Assembly (NCBI RefSeq): GCF_001870225.1
Contig: NZ_CP017675.1
Span: forward strand, 1,251,796-1,315,795
DNA: 64,000 bases
Reading direction: 5' to 3'
DNA from: Gloeomargarita lithophora Alchichica-D10
Lineage (GTDB): Bacteria > Cyanobacteriota > Cyanobacteriia > Gloeomargaritales > Gloeomargaritaceae
This document shows, one piece after another, positions 9,246 through 17,956 of this stretch. The notes under the pieces were generated by a model. It did not search any database and was not told the origin of the DNA. It saw only the letters and a program-made list of their open reading frames with translations. Every line of letters begins with the position of its first letter. Within the stretch, counting starts at the first letter, position 1. The position numbers and the translations under genes were made by a program.

Positions 9246-9908
9246 GTGAATTTCGCCGCATGGTTGCAGTACCTCAAACGGTGCCGGGTGATTGGGGTGG
9301 TGCGGGCGGGGGAACCGCACTTGGTTTATCAAATGGGGGCAACGCTGGCGCAGGCGGGGGTAGGGTTGATTGAAATTACCTGGGATTGCCCGGAGGCGGA
9401 AAACATTATCCCCCGGTTGCAGGGGGCGTACCCGGATTGTCAGGTGGGGACGGGGACAATTTTGAATCTGGCGGCTCTGCGGGCGGCGTTGGCGGTGGGG
9501 GTGGATTTTGTGTTTACGCCCCACACGGAGCGGGCATTGATCGCCAAAAGTATATCTGCGGGGGTGCCATTGGTGCCGGGGGCGTTGACCCCTACGGAAA
9601 TTGTCCAGGCGTACCAGTGGGGGGCACCGGCGGTGAAGGTGTTTCCCGTGGCGAGTGTGGGCGGGGTGGATTATCTGCGGCAATTGCGGGCACCTTTGGG
9701 GCACATCCCGTTGATCCCTACGGGGGGGGTGACCCGTGCCAATGCCGGGGAGATGTTGGCGGCGGGGGCGGTGGCGGTGGGGTTGAGCCGGGATCTATTC
9801 CCGGAACCTTGGTACTCCCAGCGGGACTGGCCGGGGCTAGGGGAGGAATTGGCCCGGTGGTTGCGGGAATTGGGGCTTACACGGGACGCAGGAGGGGATG
9901 CGCCGTGA
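9246..9908 (+). CDS. eda: KDPG/KHG aldolase family protein
   Basis: Class I aldolase of the Entner-Doudoroff pathway, cleaving 2-keto-3-deoxy-6-phosphogluconate. The N-terminal RVIGVVRAG, the glutamate block LIEITWDCPEAE, the catalytic-lysine strand GAPAVKVFPV and the phosphate loop IPTGGVT fit a TIM-barrel Eda. The start is GTG 9246, since a TAG lies in frame nine bases upstream. The 3' end overlaps the convergent DUF1517 gene by 32 bases. It could instead act on a related keto-acid phosphate. Confidence 0.85.
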   Translation: MNFAAWLQYLKRCRVIGVVRAGEPHLVYQMGATLAQAGVGLIEITWDCPEAENIIPRLQGAYPDCQVGTGTILNLAALRAALAVGVDFVFTPHTERALIAKSISAGVPLVPGALTPTEIVQAYQWGAPAVKVFPVASVGGVDYLRQLRAPLGHIPLIPTGGVTRANAGEMLAAGAVAVGLSRDLFPEPWYSQRDWPGLGEELARWLRELGLTRDAGGDAP

Positions 9909-10779
9909 CCAGTTCTTCCTGACTCAAGGTGTCGCCTTGCGCCTGGGGTGACCAGAGAATTTCCAGCGCCAGCAGGGCATCGGCTCCCACGCTCCCCAGG
10001 GTGGTGAGGGCATTTTTCACATCCGTCAGGGTTTGGATCACCGGCAATTTCACCGGGGTGGTGGAGGCTACCAGTAGGGTCACCAGCAGGTATTCCCCCG
10101 GTTCGGCATCGGTTAAATTCACACTGGGCGTTTGCACCGTGGCATTCACCAGGGTTTCCTGTTGTACCTGCGCCCGCACCCGCAGAGCCAAACGGTTGAA
10201 TTCGGTTTCTGCCTGGTTGAGGGGCACTTTTTCCGTGCTGGTGTAGGCGTAACTCCAGTATTCCGGGTGGCGGAGGAGGGCTAAGGTCAATCCTTGCACC
10301 AGTTGTACCCGTCCCCTGCCCGTATCTGTGGTGCTGGTTTTCGCCAACTGATCCAGTTCTTTTTGCAAACTGCGGGCTTGGGCTAATAGAGCGACCTGCA
10401 TTTGCGCCACCGTCACCGTGGGGTTGAGGAGTGCCTGTTCCTGGCGTTGTTCCTGGAACCGTTGCACCGCCTGGACGATAAAACCCGCCACGCCCAACAA
10501 TAAAACCACCGAAAACAAGCCGCCCCCACCGAAAAAGAAGGGGGTAAACAAGGGGAAGCCAATCCCACCCCCGCCGTAATAGCCCCGGTTGTAGCTGGGG
10601 TTGGCACTGCGGCTGGGTAAGCGATAACTGCTGGTGGGCCTCCGAAACGAGCCACCGCTAATCCGACCACCGGTGCGGGCCGCCCAAGCCGGAGATACGC
10701 CGCCCAGGGTCAGGATGCTCACCAAAGCCAGCACGCATAAAATTTGCGCTAAAAACCGTTTCACCATAACCACCCTCAT
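9877..10779 (-). CDS. DUF1517 membrane protein
   Basis: A cyanobacterial and plastid family of unknown role. An N-terminal signal/transmembrane helix (QILCVLALVSILTLGG) ends in SPAWAAR. A low-complexity Gly/Arg/Ser/Tyr stretch (TGGRISGGSFRRPTSS) follows, then a second hydrophobic helix (GLFSVVLLLGVAGFIV) and a soluble helical domain with RVQLVQGLTLALLRHPEYW. 300 aa. The gene converges on the aldolase gene and overlaps its end. Confidence 0.85.
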   Translation of the reverse strand: MRVVMVKRFLAQILCVLALVSILTLGGVSPAWAARTGGRISGGSFRRPTSSYRLPSRSANPSYNRGYYGGGGIGFPLFTPFFFGGGGLFSVVLLLGVAGFIVQAVQRFQEQRQEQALLNPTVTVAQMQVALLAQARSLQKELDQLAKTSTTDTGRGRVQLVQGLTLALLRHPEYWSYAYTSTEKVPLNQAETEFNRLALRVRAQVQQETLVNATVQTPSVNLTDAEPGEYLLVTLLVASTTPVKLPVIQTLTDVKNALTTLGSVGADALLALEILWSPQAQGDTLSQEELVTAHPLLRPV

Positions 10780-10809
10780 TCAGGGAAAAAAACTGTTAAA
10801 TTGCTTCTC

Positions 10810-11760
10810 TTATTGTAACAAGTCTCCCTGCCCTTGGCTTTCCTGGGCGATTTGTTCTAGTTGCCAGCGCATCTCCTCCGACAGGGAAATAAATTTGCCC
10901 AGCCCCCGAATCAGCCGTTTCAGGTCTTCGCGGATTTGTGGGTCGCCGGTGATTTGATCCAGGTCGTTCGCCACTTTCCGAAAGGCGACAAAGGTGGATT
11001 TGGCCGTATCGAGGGTGCTATTGACGCGCACCAGACTGGTCTGGATCGTCCGTTGATTGGTGCGAATTAGGCCGGTGGTGGCATCGGCGGCGGTGCCGAC
11101 TTTGACCGCTGACCGTTCCACCTGTTGGGCGGCGGCTTGCAACTCCTTGAAGGAAGTCCGGGCATCCTGGGTCACCTGTTTTACATCCTTGGTTAGGCCA
11201 CCCAATCCTTTGGTCAATGCGGCTAAGCTATCCAAAAATTCGGAATTATCCAGTTGTTTGACAATCGTGGCTGTGGCTTGAATCAGGTCATCAAAGGTGG
11301 GGCTAGTCTGGCCTTCCAATTGGGCACCCTGGCAGACGATTTGTTGAGCGTCGCAATCCTGGCTCCGGGGACCCGCACCGATCATTGCCCCATCCAAATC
11401 TTCTCGGGGGCTAATATCCACAAAAGTTTGACTCACCAACCCGCCACTGAGGGCACGAAACCGGCTGTTTTTGGGAATGATGGTATTTTTGTTAGTAATT
11501 TCCACCATCACCAACACTTGATTTAGGTCTGGTTGAATGGCGACCACCCGCCCCACATCCACCCCCCGCAGGCGCACGGCGGCTCCTACGCTCAGACCAC
11601 CGGCATTGCCAAAGGCGAGTTGAAAGCGATAGCGGTTGGCATTAAAGGCGATATTTTCTACCCATACCACTACTCCGACCACCAGGGCGATGGTGGCAAC
11701 GATAAATAAACCCAACAATCCTTCCCGTTGGCGGCGTGATGGTTTAGTGGCGGTGGTCAT
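10810..11760 (-). CDS. MCE-domain (MlaD/TGD2-like) lipid-transport protein
   Basis: Substrate-binding component of an ABC lipid-transport system at the envelope. An N-terminal transmembrane helix (LLGLFIVATIALVVGVVVWV) is followed by the MCE domain (NAGGLSVGAAVRLRGVDVGRVVAI, SRFRALSGGLVSQTFVDIS) and a long helical C-terminal half. ATG 11760 (MTTATKPSRR) is preferred over the in-frame ATG at 11769. No ATPase or permease partner is adjacent. Confidence 0.88.
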   Translation of the reverse strand: MTTATKPSRRQREGLLGLFIVATIALVVGVVVWVENIAFNANRYRFQLAFGNAGGLSVGAAVRLRGVDVGRVVAIQPDLNQVLVMVEITNKNTIIPKNSRFRALSGGLVSQTFVDISPREDLDGAMIGAGPRSQDCDAQQIVCQGAQLEGQTSPTFDDLIQATATIVKQLDNSEFLDSLAALTKGLGGLTKDVKQVTQDARTSFKELQAAAQQVERSAVKVGTAADATTGLIRTNQRTIQTSLVRVNSTLDTAKSTFVAFRKVANDLDQITGDPQIREDLKRLIRGLGKFISLSEEMRWQLEQIAQESQGQGDLLQ

Positions 11761-11926
11761 GGTAAGCACATCCTCAAGTTTGCTTTTAGTATAGCGACAC
11801 GGGCTTCATGGGACGGTAAGGAATGGGCTGGCTTGCCGCTCAGGTTACTAACCAAGGTCAGGACTAATACTTTAATATATTATGCAAAGGGTACGATTAA
11901 AGTAAATTTTGGTGAGAGATAGGTAC

Positions 11927-12169
11927 ATGACCTGGCAAGAATTGCAACACCAAATACTACAGTTGTCCCTCACTGAGCGATGGCATTTAATCCAGTCATT
12001 ACTGAGTTCTATTCAACGGGAAACCCAAACTTTTTCTGCGCCCAATGAAAATATAAATCATGGACACGACCTGAATCCTTGGACACAACGTTTAATAGGG
12101 GTTATTAAGTTAAACGAAGAAACCGCACTGGCATCCTACGCAGATTATTTGGAGCAAAAATACCGTTGA
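11927..12169 (+). CDS. Putative antitoxin upstream of a PIN toxin
   Basis: An 80-residue protein starting MTWQELQHQILQLSLTERW, similar in style to antitoxins whose N-terminal LSLTERWHLIQSLL helix precedes a variable C-terminus. GTG 11909 would add six residues. Its stop overlaps the TTG start of the PIN-domain gene, typical of type II pairs. Assignment rests mostly on this position. Confidence 0.6.
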   Translation: MTWQELQHQILQLSLTERWHLIQSLLSSIQRETQTFSAPNENINHGHDLNPWTQRLIGVIKLNEETALASYADYLEQKYR

Positions 12170-12582
12170 GACGCATACTTTTTGACAGTGATATACTGCT
12201 TGATGTACTGGCGGAACGGCAACCTTTTATGACCCACTCGGCTCAAGCCCTTGATCAAGCGACCCAGCCCCACATTCGAGGCTATATTGCCGGTCATGCG
12301 GTAACTAACATTTTCTACATTTTGCGCCGCCATGTCGGTCACAACACTGCTCGGAAAATGATTTCTCAGTTACTCCTATATCTTCGGGTTGCTGACGTGA
12401 CCGAGGCCGTCATCCGTGTCGCTTTAGATAGCCCGATGCAGGATTTTGAAGATGCGGTGACCAGTGCCGCCGCCCACGCCATTGGTACCGAAAGGATCAT
12501 TAGCCGCAATATCGCTGATTTTAGCGTGTCACTCGTGCCTGCGGTGGCACCAATAGAATTTCTCGCCATGCTGTCCCAGTAA
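12166..12582 (+). CDS. vapC: PIN-domain toxin (VapC-like)
   Basis: A 138-aa PIN ribonuclease-like protein. FDSDILLDVLAERQPF carries the first acidic pair, DFEDAVTSAAAHA the central acidic residues, and IISRNIADF the last. The start is TTG 12166, overlapping the antitoxin stop by four bases. The pair lies between the MCE gene and chlI with no repeats beside it, unlike the other vapBC pairs in the window. Confidence 0.8.
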   Translation: MRRILFDSDILLDVLAERQPFMTHSAQALDQATQPHIRGYIAGHAVTNIFYILRRHVGHNTARKMISQLLLYLRVADVTEAVIRVALDSPMQDFEDAVTSAAAHAIGTERIISRNIADFSVSLVPAVAPIEFLAMLSQ

Positions 12583-12618
12583 GTATGTAATACTATTTCC
12601 TCACCTATGGCACAATAG

Positions 12619-13710
12619 GTGTTTAGTCTGATCACCCAAAAATCTGTGCCTGCCACTGCGACCCGCCCCCTGACCCGCCCGGTTTTTCCCTTCAGTGCCA
12701 TTGTCGGGCAGGAAGAAATGAAATTAGCCCTATTGCTCAACGTGATTGACCCCAAAATCGGCGGGGTGATGATCATGGGCGACCGGGGCACCGGCAAATC
12801 CACCACCATTCGGGCGTTGGTGGATGTCCTACCGGAAATTGCGGTGGTGGCGGGCGACCCGTTTAACTCCGACCCGGAAGACCCGGAATTGATGGCGGAA
12901 TCAGTGCGCCAAGCCAAGGAACGGGGGGAAACCCTGGCGGTGGTTCAGCAAAAAGTACCGATGGTGGATTTGCCCCTGGGGGCGACGGAAGACCGGGTAT
13001 GCGGCACGATTGATATTGAAAAAGCCCTCACGGAAGGGGTGCGGGCGTTTGAACCTGGATTGCTGGCACGGGCGAACCGGGGCATTTTGTATGTGGATGA
13101 GGTGAATCTGCTGGATGACCATCTGGTGGATGTGTTGTTGGATGCCGCCGCCTCCGGGTGGAATACGGTGGAGCGGGAGGGGATTTCCCTGCGTCACCCG
13201 GCGCGGTTTGTGCTGGTGGGTTCGGGCAACCCGGAGGAAGGGGAATTGCGCCCCCAATTATTAGACCGGTTTGGGATGCACGCCGAAATCAGGACGGTGA
13301 AAGACCCGGCCTTACGGGTGCAGATTGTCGAGCAACGCACGGCTTTTGACCGGGAACCCTGGGGCTTTTTGGAACAATACGGGGAGCGGCAAACGTCCCT
13401 TAAAGGGCAGATTACCCAGGCGCAAACATTGCTTCCCCAGGTGCAAATGGACTACGACCTGCGGGTGGGCATTTCCCAGGTGTGCGCCACCTTGGATGTG
13501 GATGGTCTGCGGGGGGATATTGTCACCAACCGGGCGGCCAAAGCCCTAGCGGCCTGGGAGGGGCGTACCCTGGCGACGGTGGGGGATATTCGGCGGGTGG
13601 TGGTCTTGTGTCTGCGCCATCGTTTACGCAAAGACCCCTTAGAGCCGGTGGATTCGGGCTATCGGGTACTGCAAGTGGGTCAAGAAGTATTTCAGTGGGA
13701 GGGAGCATGA
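12619..13710 (+). CDS. chlI: Magnesium chelatase subunit I
   Basis: AAA+ subunit of the enzyme that inserts Mg2+ into protoporphyrin IX for chlorophyll synthesis. Walker [10 protein letters not shown] is at residues 54-62, Walker [17 protein letters not shown], and the [20 protein letters not shown] block follows. 363 aa is normal. GTG 12619 directly follows an in-frame TAG, so no earlier start is possible. The stop overlaps the start of the TAXI gene (ATGA). Confidence 0.96.
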   Translation: MFSLITQKSVPATATRPLTRPVFPFSAIVGQEEMKLALLLNVIDPKIGGVMIMGDRGTGKSTTIRALVDVLPEIAVVAGDPFNSDPEDPELMAESVRQAKERGETLAVVQQKVPMVDLPLGATEDRVCGTIDIEKALTEGVRAFEPGLLARANRGILYVDEVNLLDDHLVDVLLDAAASGWNTVEREGISLRHPARFVLVGSGNPEEGELRPQLLDRFGMHAEIRTVKDPALRVQIVEQRTAFDREPWGFLEQYGERQTSLKGQITQAQTLLPQVQMDYDLRVGISQVCATLDVDGLRGDIVTNRAAKALAAWEGRTLATVGDIRRVVVLCLRHRLRKDPLEPVDSGYRVLQVGQEVFQWEGA

Positions 13711-14675
13711 ACCGGCGAGGAATTTTACACCTGGGATTATGGGGGGTTACGGCGGCGATCACCACTGTCTTGGGGGGCTTACCAGGGCAGGCGGCCACCA
13801 ATTTAACCCTGTTTACCGCCCGACCCGGCAGTGTGTACCAACGGGCAGGGCAGGCGTTGCAAAAAGTCCTCCAACCCCAGGGGTTTAATATCACCCTGCA
13901 GGAATCCCCCGGTTCCATGTTCAATTTGGAGCAGTTGGCGCAGGGGAAAGGGGATTTGGCCTTTGCCCAGAAGGATGCGTTTATTTTGTTCAAAAATTTG
14001 GGTGGCAAGGAACAGGCTTTGGCGAAAAATATCACCGTCATTGGCCCGGTGAATCAGGAATTGGTGCATATTCTCACCCGCCCAGGGGTGCGTTCCCTCA
14101 AGGATTTAAGCGGTAAAATGATCGGGGTTGGCCCCCAGGATTCGGGTACCTATGTGAGTGCATTGTTGATGCTGCAAATGGCGGATTTGGATGTGACCCA
14201 GGAGCGGTTAATTACCGGGGAAATTCGGTCACAAATTCAGGATTTGCTCGCCGGTAAACTGGATGCCCTGTTTGTCACCAGCGGCTTGGGGTCACCCAGT
14301 CTGAAACAGATTCCCGCCAATGCCAAAATTCAACTACTCCCCGTAGGTCAAGATGCCCTCAAGCAAGGGAAAAAAGTCTTTCCTGAGGCGGCGGCACTCT
14401 ACCGTCCCATCCCGGTTCCCGCCCGTACCTACCCCTGGCAACCCCAGGCGGTGACGGCCTTAGCTACCTATTCTTGTTTGTTCGCCCGTCGTTCCCTCGA
14501 ACAGCCGGTGGTGTATCGCTTAGCGCAGACATTGTATAAACAGCAGGTAGCACTGCGGCAGGCCGACCCGTTTTGGGCTTTATTCACCCTGGACAAGCAA
14601 CAAAATCCCTTCATCACCGGGTTGAACTACCATCCGGGGGTGCGCCAATACCTGGGGGAAACCCAACCCCGTTAA
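13707..14675 (+). CDS. TAXI-family solute-binding protein
   Basis: Periplasmic binding protein of the TAXI type, usually the receptor of a TRAP transporter. A signal peptide ([21 protein letters not shown]) ends near GQAA. The mature part has [20 protein letters not shown] and [12 protein letters not shown]. Start ATG 13707 overlaps the chlI stop; the longer frame from 13482 is an upstream extension in another frame of chlI. 322 aa. No TRAP membrane subunit is adjacent, so it may work with a distant one or alone. Confidence 0.85.
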   Translation: MNRRGILHLGLWGVTAAITTVLGGLPGQAATNLTLFTARPGSVYQRAGQALQKVLQPQGFNITLQESPGSMFNLEQLAQGKGDLAFAQKDAFILFKNLGGKEQALAKNITVIGPVNQELVHILTRPGVRSLKDLSGKMIGVGPQDSGTYVSALLMLQMADLDVTQERLITGEIRSQIQDLLAGKLDALFVTSGLGSPSLKQIPANAKIQLLPVGQDALKQGKKVFPEAAALYRPIPVPARTYPWQPQAVTALATYSCLFARRSLEQPVVYRLAQTLYKQQVALRQADPFWALFTLDKQQNPFITGLNYHPGVRQYLGETQPR

Positions 14676-14803
14676 AGTACAACCAGCCCCGGTGTATCAG
14701 GACTGGATGCCCTGGGCTTAAGAGCTAGTTATGTGCAAAAAGGGCTAATATAATTTGGGTAATTTCAAACTTATGTCGTCTAACCCACATTTCGCAGGTT
14801 TAC

Positions 14804-14904
14804 TATAGCAATATGACACGAGTTACGAACGGAAATTCCGCAGAACCAAGGGCGGGGGATGCCCCCCTGCGACCGCTGTTCTAAATTCAAATAAGATTGC
14901 TATA
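14804..14904. repeat. MITE family 1 copy
   Basis: A 101-bp unit TATAGCAATATGACACG ... AAGATTGCTATA with hairpin core GGGCGGGGGATGCCCCCC. It is essentially identical to 56940-57040, which splits a glycosyltransferase gene, and related inverted to 61952-62052. It ends at the TA that starts the IS5 derivative. Confidence 0.85.
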
Positions 14905-14997
14905 GGTTGTGTTGATCTTTTATTTAAGCCAAAAGAGGGCACCGACAAGGTAGAGAAAGCTCAAGAAGTTCCTTGCCAATTTATCAAAACGGGAAAA

Positions 14998-15165
14998 TAT
15001 AGCAATATGACACGATTTGCGTTAGCCTGCGTGCCGTAGGCATACAGAAATTCCCCAGAACCAATTACGGGGGCGGTGACCCGGCGACCGCTGTTCTCAT
15101 AGCGTTAGCGATAGCGTGCCGTAGGCCTTAGCGTGGCGTAGCCATATTCAAATAGGATTGCTATA
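14998..15165. repeat. MITE family 1 copy with internal short repeats
   Basis: Has the same TATAGCAATATGACACG and GATTGCTATA ends as family 1, but is 168 bp. It has gained short cyanobacterial repeats of the type GTTAGCCTGCGTGCCGTAGG and AGCGTGGCGTAGCCAT. The core GGCGGTGACCCGGCGACCGC is a mutated form. Confidence 0.75.
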
Positions 15166-15257
15166 TCTTCTGTCTGCAAAAAAGCTAATATCTTCGGCCA
15201 TCTGTATTCATCTAAAAAAACAAAATTCATCTTCTTCTCTCAATAAATATTCTTCTC

Positions 15258-15363
15258 TATAGCTAAGTAGAGTAAGGTTGTCGTCTCAAGATTTCGGAAA
15301 ACCAATGCGGGGCGGCGCCCTGCGACCCATGTTATTATGTCAACCTTTACGTGTTTAGCTATA
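15258..15363. repeat. MITE family 2 copy (inverted)
   Basis: Inverse complement of 1582-1687 and 61832-61937 with only a few changes. It is inserted in the left end of the IS5 derivative, with TATAGC ends. Confidence 0.85.
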
Positions 15364-15389
15364 TCTTGCATAAGATCAACACAACCTAA

Positions 15390-15607
15390 TAGATGGGCTA
15401 CGGGTTTGTCAACAAAAAATCTTGCAAACAGATACAACGGTGCACTAACAAATCCTAGACCATTGAGTATCATTGCCTTGACAATGGTGCCTGTTGTTAG
15501 TTTTTGCTCCCCACGGCAAGGAATTGCTTGATCTATTATTTCTACTAGCCCTATATCACCCCTGCAGTAATGCCTAGATGATCTAAATTCTTGATTTCTA
15601 AGTCCAT
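15390..15607 (-). pseudogene. Transposase N-terminal remnant (DUF4277, IS1634-type)
   Basis: From ATG 15607 the minus strand reads MDLEIKNLDHLGITAGVI, then is frameshifted. In the next frame LVEIIDQAIPCRGEQ, TTGTIVKAMILNGLGFVSAP and LYLFARFFVDKPVAHLL match the N-terminal domain of IS1634-type transposases. It breaks off at the IS5 derivative. Confidence 0.7.
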
Positions 15608-15668
15608 TTCTTCCCCCCTGTCTTCAAAAAATTATTTTACCCCCCCTTTACCCTGCGAAATGTGGGTT

Positions 15669-15787
15669 CAATTTATAGAGGTGCCCTATACTCTTAAAGT
15701 TTTTTAAGGTCAGGGTGGTTATCATAGAATTATGTTACCGAACGCTAGAATAATTGAGATTTTATCTTGTGGAGTAATGATTGATCC
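15669..15787. other. Intergenic with MITE family 3 end
   Basis: Contains ATTTATAGAGGTGCCCTA (about 15671-15688), an isolated family 3 end, then an AT-rich leader of the next gene. No gene is seen. Confidence 0.5.
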
Positions 15788-16333
15788 ATGAACCCCCGCC
15801 TTTTTTACTTTACCGCTGGCACCCAGGGCACCTGGAAAATTCGGGACATTCGCCCGCTGATCGGGGCAGGGTTGGACTGGGGAGAACGGTTAGCCGTGAC
15901 CCAAGACCCCCCCACGGAGCAGGCGGCGTGGTGCTTGCGGGGCATCAAAAGCAACGAACGCTACGTCACCCGCACGGAAAAAGAGCAATTGCTGGCGATC
16001 CAGGAGGGGTTAGGCCGTCCTGCTTCCCGCTATGCCTCCCTGATCCCGATTCGCAAGCAGGCTACCTGGTGGCAAATGACCCAGGATGAGCGGCGGGCGA
16101 TTTTTGAAGAGCAATCCCAACACACGGGCAATGGGTTGCGCTACCTGCCGGAAATTGCCCGCAGTTTGCACCATTGCCGGGATTTGGAGGGGGTGGAACC
16201 TTTTGATTTTTTGACCTGGTTTGAATTTGCTCCAGAGGATGAACCGGCCTTTGATGCCCTATTGGCGGAAATGCGCGCCACGCCGGAGTGGGATTTTGTG
16301 GAGCGGGAAGTGGATATTCGGCTGGAACGTTGA
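15788..16333 (+). CDS. Chlorite-dismutase-like haem protein (short, cyanobacterial type)
   Basis: Member of the Cld/HemQ/DyP fold in its short form, 181 aa, as known from Cyanothece. His112 in QSQHTGNGLRYLP and Arg125 in PEIARSLHH keep the 13-residue spacing of the proximal His and distal Arg of that protein (from memory, 114 and 127). FDFLTWFEFAPEDE is also conserved. Start ATG 15788. True chlorite turnover in vivo is not implied; the physiological substrate of cyanobacterial Cld is unsettled. Confidence 0.85.
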   Translation: MNPRLFYFTAGTQGTWKIRDIRPLIGAGLDWGERLAVTQDPPTEQAAWCLRGIKSNERYVTRTEKEQLLAIQEGLGRPASRYASLIPIRKQATWWQMTQDERRAIFEEQSQHTGNGLRYLPEIARSLHHCRDLEGVEPFDFLTWFEFAPEDEPAFDALLAEMRATPEWDFVEREVDIRLER

Positions 16334-16336
16334 GGG

Positions 16337-17386
16337 TTATCGCCGCTCCGGGTGGGCATTATCCCCCCCCGCCAATTCATTTACCCTGCGGATCAGCTGG
16401 TATAGCCGCCCGTGTTCCCGTTGGTTGAAACGAAAAGCCAAGCGGGGCAAATCCCCCGTCTCATCCCCCAATTCTTCCGGGAAGGCCGACCGTTGCTCAA
16501 TCTCTCCCGTAGTGATAATGTCCTGAAATTCTGCATTTAATTCGGCCACCACCGCCTCACTCAACCCCTGCCGGAGCCGCAGAACCAGATAATCCTGTAC
16601 ATAGCGGCTGGAGTGGTACACCCGATAAAACTGGCGAATCGTCTCACAGGCCACCGCCACCGAATCGGTAATGGTATAAAGTTCCATATCCTGGGGGCTG
16701 ATCAAATGGGTGCGCCAAAAATACTCCCGCACATAGGTAGCCCAGGCGTGCCAGTAGGTACTGCCCGGATGGTCCAACAGCACAATCGGAATCGGCGGAC
16801 AGCGACCATTTTGGCATAAAGTCAAGGCTTCAAATACCTCATCTTGCGTCCCAAACCCCCCCGGAAAGGCACAGACCGCATCGGTTTCCCGGATGAAAAA
16901 TAACTTGCGAGTAAAAAAATACTTGAAATCAATCAAGCGGGGACTATCGCTAATAAACACATTACTGGACTGTTCAAAGGGCAGTTGGATATTCAACCCA
17001 AAGGAATGCGCCGCCCCCGCCCCCGCATTGCCCGCCTGCATGATGCCGCCCCCGGCGCCGGTCATCACCATAAACCCCTGTTCAGCGATCCGGCGGGCAA
17101 ATTCCACCGCCAATTGATAATCCGGCGCATCGGTACCCAGTCGGGCTGACCCAAACAGGGCAATTTTCCGCACCCGCCGGTAGGGTTGAAACACCCGGAA
17201 CCCCTGCTCCATATCCTGGATCGCCCCGGCGATAATTTTCCAGTCCAAGCGTTCCAGGTCGGTCTGGGACAACCGCAACAACCCCTCCAATGCCCGCCGC
17301 ATCCATTTACCGTGCTTTGCCGTAGCCAATTCCTGCAACCAACCCAGCAATGCCGGGGTTAAATCCCCATGCGGGTCACCGTTCAT
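16337..17386 (-). CDS. LOG-family Rossmann-fold protein
   Basis: Related to nucleoside-5'-monophosphate phosphoribohydrolases (LOG, often annotated lysine decarboxylase-like). GSARLG is at residues 79-84, the glycine block TGAGGGIMQAGN near 109-120, and the signature PGGFGTQDE at 175-183. At 349 aa it is longer than plain LOG proteins, with N- and C-terminal helical additions of unknown role. ATG 17386 overlaps the DUF4330 stop by four bases, so the two are one transcript. Confidence 0.85.
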   Translation of the reverse strand: MNGDPHGDLTPALLGWLQELATAKHGKWMRRALEGLLRLSQTDLERLDWKIIAGAIQDMEQGFRVFQPYRRVRKIALFGSARLGTDAPDYQLAVEFARRIAEQGFMVMTGAGGGIMQAGNAGAGAAHSFGLNIQLPFEQSSNVFISDSPRLIDFKYFFTRKLFFIRETDAVCAFPGGFGTQDEVFEALTLCQNGRCPPIPIVLLDHPGSTYWHAWATYVREYFWRTHLISPQDMELYTITDSVAVACETIRQFYRVYHSSRYVQDYLVLRLRQGLSEAVVAELNAEFQDIITTGEIEQRSAFPEELGDETGDLPRLAFRFNQREHGRLYQLIRRVNELAGGDNAHPERR

Positions 17387-17901
17387 GCCCCCACCCGCAC
17401 ATCCATCACCGAACCCCGGAGATTGTACTGCGCTCCTTCCAACTCCACCGGCACCCCCACCTTAATTTTGCTATTGCCCAGCACCGCCCCCCCATCCGCC
17501 ACCTGCGCCGTCCCCGCCAAGGTAATTACCATATCGCGCAAAAAACGGGTTTGGGAACGGGTATCCGCCATAAATTTCACCGACCCGTCCGGCTGGGGCA
17601 CCTCCACCTCCGGCGGAAAAATGGTGAGATTTTTAATTTTCAGAGTCCCGGAGGGCTGATTTCGCACAATAAAGCTGGCCTGATCCCCCCGGCGCACCAA
17701 CTCCTCCGGGCGGGCAATGCTCAAGCCCCGCACGATCATATCAATTTCCACCGACCGACTCGGCCCCACCTGCGCCACCGAACCCGTCCCCCCCGGCACC
17801 AAAAAAATTCCCACCAACACCAGCAACACCACCCCCACAGCGGCCAGGTCAATTACACTAATTTTGCCCCCAAGCCGCCCCTGCCGGTCAATCCATGCCA
17901 T
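17383..17901 (-). CDS. DUF4330 membrane-anchored protein
   Basis: A cyanobacterial family of unknown role, 172 aa. A single N-terminal helix (ISVIDLAAVGVVLLVLVGIFLV) precedes a beta-rich soluble domain. The N-terminal DRQGRLGGKISVIDL is characteristic of the family. Coupled to the LOG gene by an ATGA overlap. Confidence 0.85.
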   Translation of the reverse strand: MAWIDRQGRLGGKISVIDLAAVGVVLLVLVGIFLVPGGTGSVAQVGPSRSVEIDMIVRGLSIARPEELVRRGDQASFIVRNQPSGTLKIKNLTIFPPEVEVPQPDGSVKFMADTRSQTRFLRDMVITLAGTAQVADGGAVLGNSKIKVGVPVELEGAQYNLRGSVMDVRVGA

Positions 17902-17956
17902 CGCTTTGCTCCCTTGGTATCCCCTGTATTATCCAATGTTTCTGGGCGCAACCCCA

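Larger units (their letters stand above)
14905..15386 (-). mobile_element. Internally deleted IS5 derivative containing two MITEs
   Basis: The right end GGTTGTGTTGATCTTTTA (14905) and left end AAGATCAACACAACC (to 15386) are flanked by TA. Only the last 90 or so bases of orfB and the first 90 or so bases of the left end with the orfA start remain, matching the element at 943-2662. MITEs occupy 14998-15165 and 15258-15363. Confidence 0.75.
14782..15668 (-). mobile_element. Remnant of an IS1634-type element, invaded by other repeats
   Basis: AACCCACATTTCGCAGG (14782-14798) and CCTGCGAAATGTGGGTT (15652-15668) form a perfect 17-bp inverted pair. The only transposase code left is a DUF4277-like N-terminus at 15390-15607. 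The rest has been replaced by a MITE (14804-14904) and an IS5 derivative (14905-15386) that itself contains two MITEs. Confidence 0.65.

Noticed and set aside
13482-13706. Upstream extension of the TAXI protein frame by 75 residues
   Set aside because: It lies wholly inside chlI in another frame; the signal peptide begins at ATG 13707, which overlaps the chlI stop.
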